Notes under the pieces: model-generated
Told to the model about the DNA's origin: nothing
Database searches by the model: none
What the model saw: the letters and a program-made list of their open reading frames with translations, nothing else
Shown: in pieces, positions 1 through 7,528 of the stretch
How positions within the stretch are numbered: position 1 is the stretch's first letter
Layout: every line of letters begins with the position of its first letter
From: Pseudomonadota bacterium
GTDB lineage: Bacteria; Pseudomonadota; Alphaproteobacteria; Rhizobiales; Xanthobacteraceae
Reading direction: 5' to 3'
NCBI GenBank assembly: GCA_023423415.1
Contig: JAFAFP010000201.1
Location: 1-19,144, forward strand
DNA length: 19,144 nucleotides
Translations under genes and position numbers: made by a program

Positions 1-74
1 GGGGGTTTGGGTGGGGCCCAAATGGCTACGGGGTGTGGGCAAGCATCCTTTCATCGGGCTTTGAGAATGCCCCT

Positions 75-92
75 CTCCCCGCAAGCGGGGAG
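75..92. repeat. short palindromic repeat, CTCCCCGC family
   Basis: CTCCCCGC, AA, GCGGGGAG form a perfect 8-bp stem with a 2-base loop. The same arms recur with a TAAT loop at 8544-8563, and a C-richer relative occurs twice in the sucB-lpd gap. This points to a dispersed REP-like family and not to a gene-specific signal. Confidence 0.7.
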
Positions 93-540
93 GGAGCAGC
101 GCTGTCGGCTAAACCGCCTGAATGAGCGCCGTCCTTCCAGGGTGCAGAAGTCATCCGGAACCACACAATTCCTTTACTATCTTTCCAGGAAGTTGCGACG
201 CACAGCTTCGGGCCCCGGCCGGTCATCGGACCGTGTCGTTCGATTCGCAGCACTCGATGTGGGCCACGCGGATGGGCCTGAACGATCGCTTCTGATCACG
301 TTGTTTTGCGCATAATCGGCGCCTTGGCTGCTGCATGGGACGTTTCGACGCGCTGCGCTGCAGGGCGTTGTCTTGGCCAATTGTGAGAGCGAGTAGCGTT
401 ATAGCACCGCTACGAGGTGTCTTGGGCGTGTGAACTTTGATTCATTCCTACGCCATCTAATCGTGGCCCAATTCGAACATTAGCTATAAAAGGATCGCCG
501 CCGAGAACGGTTTACAAGCCGATTCTTGCCGCGCGATTGG

Positions 541-559
541 GCCGCCTCCGGGCGGCTTT
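541..559 (+). terminator. terminator-like hairpin in the sucA leader
   Basis: GCCGCC, TCCG, GGCGGC form a perfect 6-bp GC stem with a 4-base loop, followed by TTT. It lies 51 bases before the sucA start. It could end transcription from upstream genes or act as an attenuator. The T tract is very short, so termination is uncertain. Confidence 0.35.
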
Positions 560-570
560 AGCCCACGATT

Positions 571-601
571 TCAGGACGCCCGTCAGGACGCCTTCAGGAC
601 G
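571..601 (+). repeat. triple TCAGGACG repeat at the sucA ribosome binding site
   Basis: The octamer TCAGGACG occurs at 571, 583 and 594, with start-to-start distances of 12 and 11 bases. Each copy contains AGGA, a Shine-Dalgarno-like core. The last copy (AGGA at 596-599) lies 10 bases before the sucA ATG and probably serves as its ribosome binding site. The other two could be standby ribosome sites, operator half-sites or a chance duplication. Confidence 0.6.
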
Positions 602-609
602 ACACCCTC

Positions 610-3567
610 ATGTCTCGCCAGGACGCGAACGCAGCTTTCGCTCTCACCTCATTTCTCTACGGTGGCAACGCCGCCTATATCGAAGACCTCTATGCCCGGT
701 ATGAGGCCGACCCAAGCTCGGTCGACGCCGAATGGCAGTCGTTCTTCAAAAGTCTGAAGGACGATCCGGCGAGCGTCACCAAGAGCGCGCAGGGCGCCTC
801 CTGGAAAAAGCCGGGCTGGCCGCAGATCGGCAATGGCGACCTCATCGCCGCGCTCGACGGCAACTGGGCGGCGACCGAAAAGGCGATCGGCGACAAGATC
901 AAGGGCAAGGCGCAGAAGAGTGGCGTTGAGCTGTCGTCGACCGACGTGCTGCAGGCAACCCGCGACTCGCTGCATGCGCTGATGCTGATCCGCGCCTATC
1001 GCATTCGCGGCCATTTCCACGCCAAGCTCGATCCGCTCGAGCTTGAGCCCGAGCCCAACGAAACCGAGCTCGACCCGAAATCCTACGGCTTCACCGAAGC
1101 CGACATGGACCGCAAGATCTTCCTCGACAACGTGCTCGGTCTCGAATTTGCGACCATGCGCGAGATCGTTGCGATCCTGCGCCGCACCTACTGCCAGACG
1201 CTCGGCGTCGAATTCATGCACATCTCCGATCCGGTGCAGAAGGCCTGGATCCAGGAGCGCATCGAAGGCAAGGACAAGGAAATCGCCTTCACGCGCGAAG
1301 GCAAGCGCGCGATCCTCAACAAGCTTGTCGAAGCCGAAGGGTTCGAGAAGTTTCTGGACGTCAAATACACCGGCACCAAGCGCTTCGGTCTCGATGGCGG
1401 CGAATCGCTCATTCCCGCCCTTGAGCAGATCATCAAGCGCGGTGGTCAGCTTGGCGTGAAGGACATCGTGCTGGGCATGGCCCATCGCGGCCGCCTGAAC
1501 ACGTTGACGCAAGTGATGGGCAAGCCGCATCGCGTGCTGTTCCACGAATTCAAGGGCGGCTCGGCGACACCGGACGAAATCGAAGGCTCCGGCGACGTGA
1601 AGTACCATCTCGGCGCCTCGAGCGACCGCGAGTTCGACGGCAACAAGGTGCATCTGTCGCTGACGCCGAACCCGTCGCATCTCGAGATCGTCGATCCGGT
1701 CGTGCTCGGCAAGGTCCGCGCGAAGCAGGATCAGCTCGGCGCAACACCGGACGATCGCACGATGGCGTTGCCGCTGCTGATTCATGGTGACGCGGCGTTT
1801 GCCGGCCAGGGTGTTATCGCAGAATGCTTCGGCCTGTCGGAGCTGAAGGGCTACCGCACCGGCGGCTCGCTGCATTTCATTGTCAACAACCAGATCGGCT
1901 TCACCACCTATCCGCGCTACTCGCGCTCCTCGCCCTATCCATCGGATGTGGCGAAGATGATCGAAGCGCTGATCTTCCACGTCAACGGCGACGATCCGGA
2001 AGCGGTGGTGTTCGCCGCCAAGGTCGCGATCGAGTACCGGCAGCGGTTCGGTAAGCCTGTCGTGATCGATATGTTCTGCTATCGCCGCTTCGGCCACAAC
2101 GAAGGCGATGAGCCGGCATTCACCCAGCCGCTGATGTACCAGAAGATCCGGTCGCATCCGTCGACGCTGGACATCTATGCCAAGAAGCTGATCGACGAAG
2201 CCGTCGTGACCGAAGGCGAAGTCGACAAGATGAAGGCCGATTGGCGCTCCCGCCTTGAAGCCGAATTCGAGGCTGGTCAGGGCTACAAGCCGAACAAGGC
2301 CGACTGGCTCGACGGTCGCTGGTCCGGCATGAAGCCCGGCATCGACGTCGAAGACCCGCGCCGCGGCAATACCGGCGTCGACATCGATAAGCTGAAAGAG
2401 ATCGGCAAGAAGATCACGACTGTGCCGGCGGACTTCCACGTCCACCGCACGATCAACCGCTTCCTCGACAATCGCCGCAAGGCGATCGAGACCGGCGAGG
2501 GCATCGACTGGGCGACCGCCGAAGCGCTCGCCTTCTGCACGCTGTTGGAAGAGGGCCATCCGGTGCGTCTGTCCGGACAGGATTCCGAGCGTGGCACCTT
2601 CTCGCAGCGCCATTCGGTGCTGTTCGATCAACGCACCGAAGAGCGCTACACGCCGTTCAATCATCTCGATGAGAAGCAGGCGCGCTACGAGGTGATGAAC
2701 TCGATGCTCTCGGAAGAAGCCGTGCTCGGTTACGAATACGGCTATTCGACCGCGGAGCCGAATGCGCTCACCTTGTGGGAAGCGCAGTTCGGCGACTTCG
2801 CCAACGGCGCGCAGGTGGTGTTCGATCAGTTCATCTCTTCGGCCGAGCGCAAGTGGCTGCGCATGTCAGGTCTCGTCTGCCTCCTGCCGCATGGCTATGA
2901 AGGCCAGGGGCCGGAGCATTCCTCAGCACGCCTTGAGCGCTTTCTGCAGATGTGCGCGGAAGACAACATGCAGGTGGCGAACTGCACGACGCCGGCGAAC
3001 TACTTCCATATCCTGCGCCGTCAGTTGAGGCGCGAGATCCGCAAGCCGCTGATCCTGATGACGCCGAAGTCGCTGTTGCGCCACAAGCGCGCGACATCGC
3101 GGCTCGATGAACTCGGTGCGGATACGACGTTCCATCGCATCCTGTGGGATGACGCGCAGATCCTCAAGGACGAGAAGATCAAGCTCGTCGCCGACGACAA
3201 GATGCGTCGTGTCATCCTGTGCACCGGCAAGGTCTATTACGACCTTTACGAAGAGCGCGAAAAGCGGGGCATCGACGACATCTATCTGCTGCGCATCGAG
3301 CAACTGTTCCCGTTCCCGACCAAGGCCTTGGTGCACGAGCTGTCGCGCTTCAAGCAGGCTGAAATCGTGTGGTGTCAGGAAGAGCCGCGCAACATGGGCG
3401 CCTGGTTCTTCGTCGATACCTTCATCGAATGGGTGCTGAACCAGATTCAGGCCAAGCATCGCCGCCCGCGTTACGCTGGACGTCATGCAGCGGCGGCAAC
3501 CGCCACCGGCCTGATGTCGAAGCATCTCGCTCAGTTGAAGCAGTTCATGGACGAAGCGCTGGGCTGA
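610..3567 (+). CDS. sucA: 2-oxoglutarate dehydrogenase E1 component
   Basis: SucA is the thiamine-diphosphate-dependent E1 subunit. It decarboxylates 2-oxoglutarate and passes the succinyl group to the lipoyl arm of SucB in the cytoplasmic TCA-cycle complex. The 985 residues match the family length. The N-terminus has the usual E2-contact segment (FLYGGNAAYIEDLY, about 16-29). The active-site stretch GMAHRGRLNTL includes His292. The cofactor region runs from GDAAFAGQG (393-401) to NNQIGFTT (426-433). The transketolase-like half (EFGDFANGAQVVFDQ-like) and the C-terminal domain are intact. The ATG is preceded by AGGA in the third TCAGGACG copy. sucB and lpd follow on the same strand, giving all three enzymes of the complex. 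No frameshift is seen. The large antisense open frame over this gene is a codon-bias shadow. Confidence 0.98.
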   Translation: MSRQDANAAFALTSFLYGGNAAYIEDLYARYEADPSSVDAEWQSFFKSLKDDPASVTKSAQGASWKKPGWPQIGNGDLIAALDGNWAATEKAIGDKIKGKAQKSGVELSSTDVLQATRDSLHALMLIRAYRIRGHFHAKLDPLELEPEPNETELDPKSYGFTEADMDRKIFLDNVLGLEFATMREIVAILRRTYCQTLGVEFMHISDPVQKAWIQERIEGKDKEIAFTREGKRAILNKLVEAEGFEKFLDVKYTGTKRFGLDGGESLIPALEQIIKRGGQLGVKDIVLGMAHRGRLNTLTQVMGKPHRVLFHEFKGGSATPDEIEGSGDVKYHLGASSDREFDGNKVHLSLTPNPSHLEIVDPVVLGKVRAKQDQLGATPDDRTMALPLLIHGDAAFAGQGVIAECFGLSELKGYRTGGSLHFIVNNQIGFTTYPRYSRSSPYPSDVAKMIEALIFHVNGDDPEAVVFAAKVAIEYRQRFGKPVVIDMFCYRRFGHNEGDEPAFTQPLMYQKIRSHPSTLDIYAKKLIDEAVVTEGEVDKMKADWRSRLEAEFEAGQGYKPNKADWLDGRWSGMKPGIDVEDPRRGNTGVDIDKLKEIGKKITTVPADFHVHRTINRFLDNRRKAIETGEGIDWATAEALAFCTLLEEGHPVRLSGQDSERGTFSQRHSVLFDQRTEERYTPFNHLDEKQARYEVMNSMLSEEAVLGYEYGYSTAEPNALTLWEAQFGDFANGAQVVFDQFISSAERKWLRMSGLVCLLPHGYEGQGPEHSSARLERFLQMCAEDNMQVANCTTPANYFHILRRQLRREIRKPLILMTPKSLLRHKRATSRLDELGADTTFHRILWDDAQILKDEKIKLVADDKMRRVILCTGKVYYDLYEEREKRGIDDIYLLRIEQLFPFPTKALVHELSRFKQAEIVWCQEEPRNMGAWFFVDTFIEWVLNQIQAKHRRPRYAGRHAAAATATGLMSKHLAQLKQFMDEALG

Positions 3568-3580
3568 ATTTTTGAATAGC

Positions 3581-3675
3581 CGTCATGGCCGGGCGTAAGC
3601 CGTCGAAGGCGGCGTCTTTGACGCCTTATGTCCCGGCTACCCACGTCTTGCGACACAGCAAGCGTGGGTATGACG
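3581..3675. repeat. palindromic intergenic repeat between sucA and sucB
   Basis: The element is bounded by CGTCAT (3581-3586) and ATGACG (3670-3675). Inside, TACCCACGTCTTGC (3638-3651) pairs with GCAAGCGTGGGTA (3658-3670), with one bulged base and a 6-base loop. It resembles the dispersed 'cgtcatggccggg' repeats I recall from Bradyrhizobium-type genomes. It fills most of the sucA-sucB gap and could form a strong mRNA structure there. The open frame extending upstream of sucB crosses it, which argues against a sucB start earlier than 3700. Confidence 0.75.
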
Positions 3676-3699
3676 AGTGATAGAAGTGAGAGAGATAGA

Positions 3700-4965
3700 A
3701 TGACCGAAATCCGCGTTCCCACTCTTGGCGAATCCGTCACCGAGGCCACCATCGGCAAGTGGTTCAAGAAGCCAGGCGACGCCGTTGCCGTGGATGAGCC
3801 GCTGGTCGAGCTTGAAACCGACAAGGTAACAATTGAAGTCCCGGCGCCGGCCGCCGGCGTGCTCGCCGACATCGCGGTGAAGGATGGCGAGACTGTCGCC
3901 GTCGGCGCGCTGCTCGGTCAGATCAAGGAAGGTGCTGGTGCCGCGACCACGACGGGCGCGCCGGACAAGAAGCAAAGCACCACGGCGCCGATCAAGGCGG
4001 CGGCTGAAGAGGTGAAGCCGCGTGCGCAGGACAAGCAGGAGAGCCAGACGCCGAAGCCGTCGGGCGACATGCCGGTGCCGCCGTCAGTGCGCAAGCTGTC
4101 CGCCGAATCTGGAGTCGATGCCTCGACTGTTCCGGGCAGCGGCAAGGATGGACGTGTGACCAAGGGCGACATGCTGGCCGCGATCGAGCGTGCCGCATCG
4201 GCGCCGACACCGGTCGCCGCTTCTGCACCGGTTCAGGTGCGTGCGCCTTCGCCGGCTGACGATGCCGCGCGCGAAGAGCGCGTGAAGATGACGCGCCTGC
4301 GCCAGACCATCGCGCGCCGTCTGAAGGACGCGCATAACACCGCCGCAATGCTGACGACCTTCAACGAGGTCGACATGAAGGCGGTCATGGAGCTGCGCAA
4401 CCAGTACAAGGACGCGTTCGAGAAGAAGCACGGCACCAAGATGGGCTTCATGGGCTTCTTCGTCCGAGCCTGCGTGCAGGCGCTGAAGGACATCCCGGCG
4501 GTGAATGCCGAGATCGACGGCGGCGACATCATCTACAAGAACTACTATCACATCGGCGTTGCGGTCGGCACCGAGAAGGGCCTCGTCGTTCCGGTGATCC
4601 GCGATTGCGATCAGAAGTCGCTGGCGCAGATCGAGAAGGACATTGCTGACGCAGGCAAGCGTGCACGCGACGGTCAGCTCAAGATCGAAGAGATGCAGGG
4701 CGGCACCTTCACCATCTCGAATGGCGGTGTGTATGGCTCGCTGATGTCGACGCCGATCCTCAATGCGCCGCAGTCCGGCATCCTCGGCATGCACAAGATC
4801 CAGGAGCGCCCGGTCGCCATCGGCGGCAAGGTCGAGATTCGTCCGATGATGTATCTCGCGCTGTCCTACGATCACCGTATCGTCGACGGCCGCGAGGCTG
4901 TGACCTTCCTGGTGCGCGTCAAGGACGTGCTGGAAGATCCGGCGCGGCTGGTTCTGGATCTGTAA
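3700..4965 (+). CDS. sucB: 2-oxoglutarate dehydrogenase E2 component (dihydrolipoyl succinyltransferase)
   Basis: SucB forms the core of the 2-oxoglutarate dehydrogenase complex and transfers succinyl groups from its lipoyl arm to coenzyme A. From the chosen ATG the protein is 421 residues, the usual size. The order is a lipoyl domain (about 1-76) with the modified Lys42 in ETDKV, an Ala/Pro/Lys-rich linker, a peripheral-subunit-binding domain (about 127-165, VPPSVRKLS onward), a second linker and the catalytic domain. The catalytic HRIVDG motif supplies His392 and Asp396. I chose 3700 over the in-frame start at 3628 because MTEIRVPTLGES is the normal SucB N-terminus and the extra 24 codons lie in a palindromic repeat. 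A weak GTGAGAGAG-type ribosome site precedes it. It lies between sucA and lpd and is probably in one operon with them. Confidence 0.97.
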   Translation: MTEIRVPTLGESVTEATIGKWFKKPGDAVAVDEPLVELETDKVTIEVPAPAAGVLADIAVKDGETVAVGALLGQIKEGAGAATTTGAPDKKQSTTAPIKAAAEEVKPRAQDKQESQTPKPSGDMPVPPSVRKLSAESGVDASTVPGSGKDGRVTKGDMLAAIERAASAPTPVAASAPVQVRAPSPADDAAREERVKMTRLRQTIARRLKDAHNTAAMLTTFNEVDMKAVMELRNQYKDAFEKKHGTKMGFMGFFVRACVQALKDIPAVNAEIDGGDIIYKNYYHIGVAVGTEKGLVVPVIRDCDQKSLAQIEKDIADAGKRARDGQLKIEEMQGGTFTISNGGVYGSLMSTPILNAPQSGILGMHKIQERPVAIGGKVEIRPMMYLALSYDHRIVDGREAVTFLVRVKDVLEDPARLVLDL

Positions 4966-5007
4966 GTCTTCGTTATGTGCGACGCCCTCATCGCGACGGG
5001 CACTCTT

Positions 5008-5145
5008 TTATCCCTCCCCCTGCAAGGGGGAGGGTCGCCGAGTGAAGCGAGGCGGGGTGAGGGTCGTTTTTTGGTTCTCTTTGACCCCCACCCGGCTCGC
5101 CGCTGGCGCGGCTTGCCACCCTCCCCCCTGCAGGGGGAGGGATAA
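5008..5145. repeat. large bipartite inverted repeat between sucB and lpd
   Basis: Two arms of about 60 bases (5008-5065 and 5083-5145) are imperfect reverse complements around a T-rich loop of 17 bases. Both outer ends read ttatccctcccc when viewed from outside. Each arm also has its own C-tract/G-tract hairpin around TGCA. This looks like two REP-type units in opposite orientation, as in BIME-like elements. It separates sucB from lpd within the presumed operon and could stabilise the upstream message or attenuate transcription. A small open frame from 5042 that crosses it is not a gene. Confidence 0.85.
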
Positions 5146-5163
5146 GGCAGCGGAGCAAATTCA

Positions 5164-6564
5164 ATGTCCTACGATCTCATTGTCATCGGCACCGGCCCCG
5201 GCGGCTATGTGTGTGCCATTCGCGCGGCGCAGCTCGGCATGAAAGTAGCCGTGGTCGAAAAGCGCGCGACGCCCGGCGGCACCTGCCTGAATGTCGGCTG
5301 CATTCCCTCCAAGGCGCTGCTGCATGCCTCCGAATTGTTCGAGGAAGCCGGCAACGGCTTTGCCAAGATGGGCATCGGCGTGTCCAAGCCGAAGCTCGAT
5401 CTGAAAGCCATGATGGGGTTTAAGGACGAAGGCGTGTCCGGCAACGTCAAGGGCATCGAATTTCTTTTTAAGAAGAACAAGATCGACTCCTTCACTGGCG
5501 TCGGCCGCATCGCTTCGGCCGGCAAGGTCGAGGTGAAGGGTGCCGACGGCAAGACGCAGACGCTGGAGACGAAGGCCATCGTTATCGCCACCGGCTCCGA
5601 TGTCGCCAGGCTGAAAGGCATCGAGATCGATGAGAAGCGCGTGGTCTCGTCCACCGGTGCGCTGGCGCTCGACAAGGTGCCGGAGAAGCTGCTGGTCGTT
5701 GGCGCCGGCGTGATTGGACTTGAGCTTGGTTCGGTATGGCGCCGGCTCGGTTCGGAAGTGATGGTCGTCGAATTCCTCGACCGCGTGCTGCCGGGCATGG
5801 ACAATGAAGTCTGCAAACAGACCCAGCGTCTGTTCGAAAAGCAGGGCATGACCTTCAAGCTCGGCTCGAAGGTCACCGGCGTCGATACGTCCGGCAAGAA
5901 GCTGAAGGTGACGGTCGAGCCGGCCAAAGGCGGCGCGGGCGAAACACTGGATGCCGATGTGGTGCTCGTGTCGATCGGGCGAGTGCCGTACACCGAAGGT
6001 CTAGGCCTGAAGGAAGTCGGCGTTGCGGTGGATGACCGTGGTCGCGTTGCCGTTGACGATCACTTCCAGACCAATGTGAAGGGCATCTACGCGATCGGCG
6101 ATGCCATCCGCGGTGCGATGCTTGCGCACAAGGCGGAAGATGAGGGCGTTGCAGTCGCGGAGATCCTCGCCGGACAGGCCGGGCACGTGAATTACGACGT
6201 GATTCCGAACGTCGTTTACACCTATCCGGAAATCGCCTCGGTCGGACAATCCGAAGACGAGCTGAAGCAGGCGGGCATCGTCTATAACGTCGGCAAGTTT
6301 CCGTTCACCGCGAATTCGCGCGCCAAGGTCAATCACACGACCGAAGGCTTTGTGAAGATCATCGCCGATGCCAAGACCGATCGCGTGCTCGGCGTGCATA
6401 TCGTCGGGCCCCATGCCGGAACGCTGATCGCGGAAGCAGCGGTCGCGATGGAATTCGGTGCATCATCGGAAGATATCGCCCGCACCTGCCACGCGCATCC
6501 GACACTGAACGAAGCAGTGAAGGAAGCCGCTCTCGCCGTGGACAAGCGACCGATCCATATGTGA
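5164..6564 (+). CDS. lpdA: dihydrolipoyl dehydrogenase (E3)
   Basis: Lpd is the FAD flavoprotein that reoxidises the dihydrolipoyl arm of SucB with NAD+. The 466-residue protein has the FAD-binding GTGPGG (9-14) and the redox-active disulfide Cys41/Cys46 in CLNVGC. A second nucleotide-binding fold (VVGAGVIGLELGS, near 178-190) precedes the FAD-domain motif YAIGDA. The C-terminal catalytic His445/Glu450 pair lies in HPTLNEAVKE. GGAG at 5152-5155 precedes the ATG at good spacing. It is the third gene of the sucA-sucB-lpd cluster, so it probably serves the 2-oxoglutarate complex. Whether it also serves pyruvate dehydrogenase cannot be told from this window. A strong terminator follows. Confidence 0.97.
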   Translation: MSYDLIVIGTGPGGYVCAIRAAQLGMKVAVVEKRATPGGTCLNVGCIPSKALLHASELFEEAGNGFAKMGIGVSKPKLDLKAMMGFKDEGVSGNVKGIEFLFKKNKIDSFTGVGRIASAGKVEVKGADGKTQTLETKAIVIATGSDVARLKGIEIDEKRVVSSTGALALDKVPEKLLVVGAGVIGLELGSVWRRLGSEVMVVEFLDRVLPGMDNEVCKQTQRLFEKQGMTFKLGSKVTGVDTSGKKLKVTVEPAKGGAGETLDADVVLVSIGRVPYTEGLGLKEVGVAVDDRGRVAVDDHFQTNVKGIYAIGDAIRGAMLAHKAEDEGVAVAEILAGQAGHVNYDVIPNVVYTYPEIASVGQSEDELKQAGIVYNVGKFPFTANSRAKVNHTTEGFVKIIADAKTDRVLGVHIVGPHAGTLIAEAAVAMEFGASSEDIARTCHAHPTLNEAVKEAALAVDKRPIHM

Positions 6565-6592
6565 GCGCGTTGGCGCTACGACGCTTACCGTC

Positions 6593-6629
6593 AAAGCCGA
6601 AGTCGGATATGTTCGACTTCGGCTTTTTT
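6593..6629 (+). terminator. intrinsic terminator after lpd
   Basis: AAAGCCGAAGTCG (6593-6605) pairs perfectly with CGACTTCGGCTTT (6614-6626) around an 8-base loop and runs into six T residues (6624-6629). It begins 28 bases after the lpd stop. This is the clearest Rho-independent terminator in the window and should end the suc operon. Confidence 0.92.
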
Positions 6630-6653
6630 CGTAGCAACTCATGCGCAGAGGCG

Positions 6654-6684
6654 GGCATGCATAGCTCTGCATCGCATGCATGCC
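6654..6684. repeat. inverted repeat upstream of the GST gene, possible operator
   Basis: GGCATGCAT (6654-6662) and ATGCATGCC (6676-6684) are perfect 9-bp arms separated by 13 bases. They lie between the lpd terminator and the GST start, directly upstream of a TTGACA hexamer. The location suits a regulator binding site, but no regulator gene is nearby. Confidence 0.4.
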
Positions 6685-6694
6685 GGCGTGTCGC

Positions 6695-6723
6695 TTGACA
6701 GGATGCATTCGGCTGGCGAGGCT
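6695..6723 (+). promoter_or_regulatory. possible promoter for the GST-tctC operon
   Basis: A consensus TTGACA (6695-6700) is followed after 17 bases by GAGGCT (6718-6723), a poor -10 match. It lies 42 bases before the GST ATG and after the lpd terminator, where a promoter is expected. Only the -35 match is persuasive. Confidence 0.3.
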
Positions 6724-6765
6724 GGCTGAAATTCTCAGTTTTTCCGAAACGATTGCAGATCCTCA

Positions 6766-7506
6766 ATGCTTTTGTTGTATCACGCTTGGGCATCCACCTG
6801 TTCGCAGAAGGTACGTCTTGCGCTGGCTGAGAAGCAGCTCGCTTACGACAGCGTTCTTTTGAACCTGCGGCGCTTCGAGCAGCTCTCTCCGGAATTCCTG
6901 GCGATCAATCCAGGCGGCATGGTTCCGGTGTTGCGCCACGACGACTTTCAGCTCGTCGAATCCACGATCATCAACGACTATCTGGACGACGCCTTTCCAG
7001 AGCATCCACTGCGGCCGCGCGATGCGAAAGGGCGCGCCCGTGTCGCGGAATGGAATCGCTATATCGACGACGTTCCGACGATTGCGATCAAGAAGCCGAG
7101 CTTTCAGAAAAACATGCGGCCGTTTCTGCAAACATTGCCGGAAGCGGATCTGGAGGCTGCCGTCAGTCGCATACCCAATCCTGTGGTCGCAGCGCGCTGG
7201 CGCGATGCCGCGCGCAACGGCATCCCGCCCACCGAGCTCGCGGCTGCGCACGCCGATCTGCGCGCAATGCTCGACCGGATGCAGGTGGCTCTCGAAAGAA
7301 CGCCGTGGCTTGCCGACGACAGCTATACGCTCGCGGACATCAATATGGCGCCGTTCGTGCACCGTCTTGCGAGCTTTTCCGAATACGATCTTGCTGCGGA
7401 ATGGCCCGCCGTTGCGCACTGGTATGCGCGTCTGCGTGCGCGTCCGGCATTTGAAAGCGCGAATATGGTGGAGCAGGTCGCGACCCGCGATCAGCAGCCG
7501 GCCTGA
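6766..7506 (+). CDS. glutathione S-transferase family protein, LigF-like
   Basis: The 246-residue protein has the GST layout. An N-terminal thioredoxin-like domain (about 1-80) carries an STCSQK segment (10-15), cis-Pro54 in MVPVL and the glutathione-contacting Glu65-Ser66. An all-helical domain follows. The segment PNPVVAARWRDAARNGIP and the overall length resemble LigF-type beta-etherase GSTs, which cleave aryl ethers of lignin-derived compounds with glutathione. That resemblance is from memory and the substrate is unknown. The Shine-Dalgarno sequence before the ATG is poor. tctC starts 22 bases after the stop, so the two genes are probably co-transcribed. Any GST-mediated conjugation or detoxification reaction remains possible. 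Confidence 0.85.
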   Translation: MLLLYHAWASTCSQKVRLALAEKQLAYDSVLLNLRRFEQLSPEFLAINPGGMVPVLRHDDFQLVESTIINDYLDDAFPEHPLRPRDAKGRARVAEWNRYIDDVPTIAIKKPSFQKNMRPFLQTLPEADLEAAVSRIPNPVVAARWRDAARNGIPPTELAAAHADLRAMLDRMQVALERTPWLADDSYTLADINMAPFVHRLASFSEYDLAAEWPAVAHWYARLRARPAFESANMVEQVATRDQQPA

Positions 7507-7528
7507 ATAACGAACGAGGAAGCCGTCG

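Larger units (their letters stand above)
1..609. other. gene-free leader upstream of sucA
   Basis: I see no convincing gene in these 609 bases. The short open frames on either strand are low-complexity, overlap each other and lack good ribosome binding sites. The stretch holds a CTCCCCGC palindrome (75-92), a small inverted repeat GTAGCG/CGCTAC (393-398 and 408-413), a GC-rich hairpin followed by TTT (541-559) and three copies of TCAGGACG just before sucA. In related genomes sucC-sucD normally precede sucA, so this is probably the sucD-sucA gap (recall, not shown here). A TATAAA at 485-490 could be a -10 element but has no convincing -35 partner. Confidence 0.6.

Noticed and set aside
485..490. 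TATAAA as a sucA promoter -10 element
   Set aside because: No acceptable -35 hexamer lies 16-18 bases upstream, so I did not call a promoter.
649..2664. 671-codon open frame antisense to sucA
   Set aside because: It lies wholly inside a clear sucA on the other strand. High-GC codon bias produces long antisense frames, and the translation has no recognisable domain.
3628..3699. 24-codon upstream extension of sucB
   Set aside because: It lies in the palindromic repeat, and the SucB family starts at MTEIRVP from 3700.
4084..4875. 263-codon open frame antisense to sucB
   Set aside because: It is a shadow of sucB, with no ribosome site or family resemblance.
5042..5242. 66-codon open frame across the sucB-lpd repeat
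   Set aside because: It is made of repeat sequence and overlaps the start of lpd in another frame.
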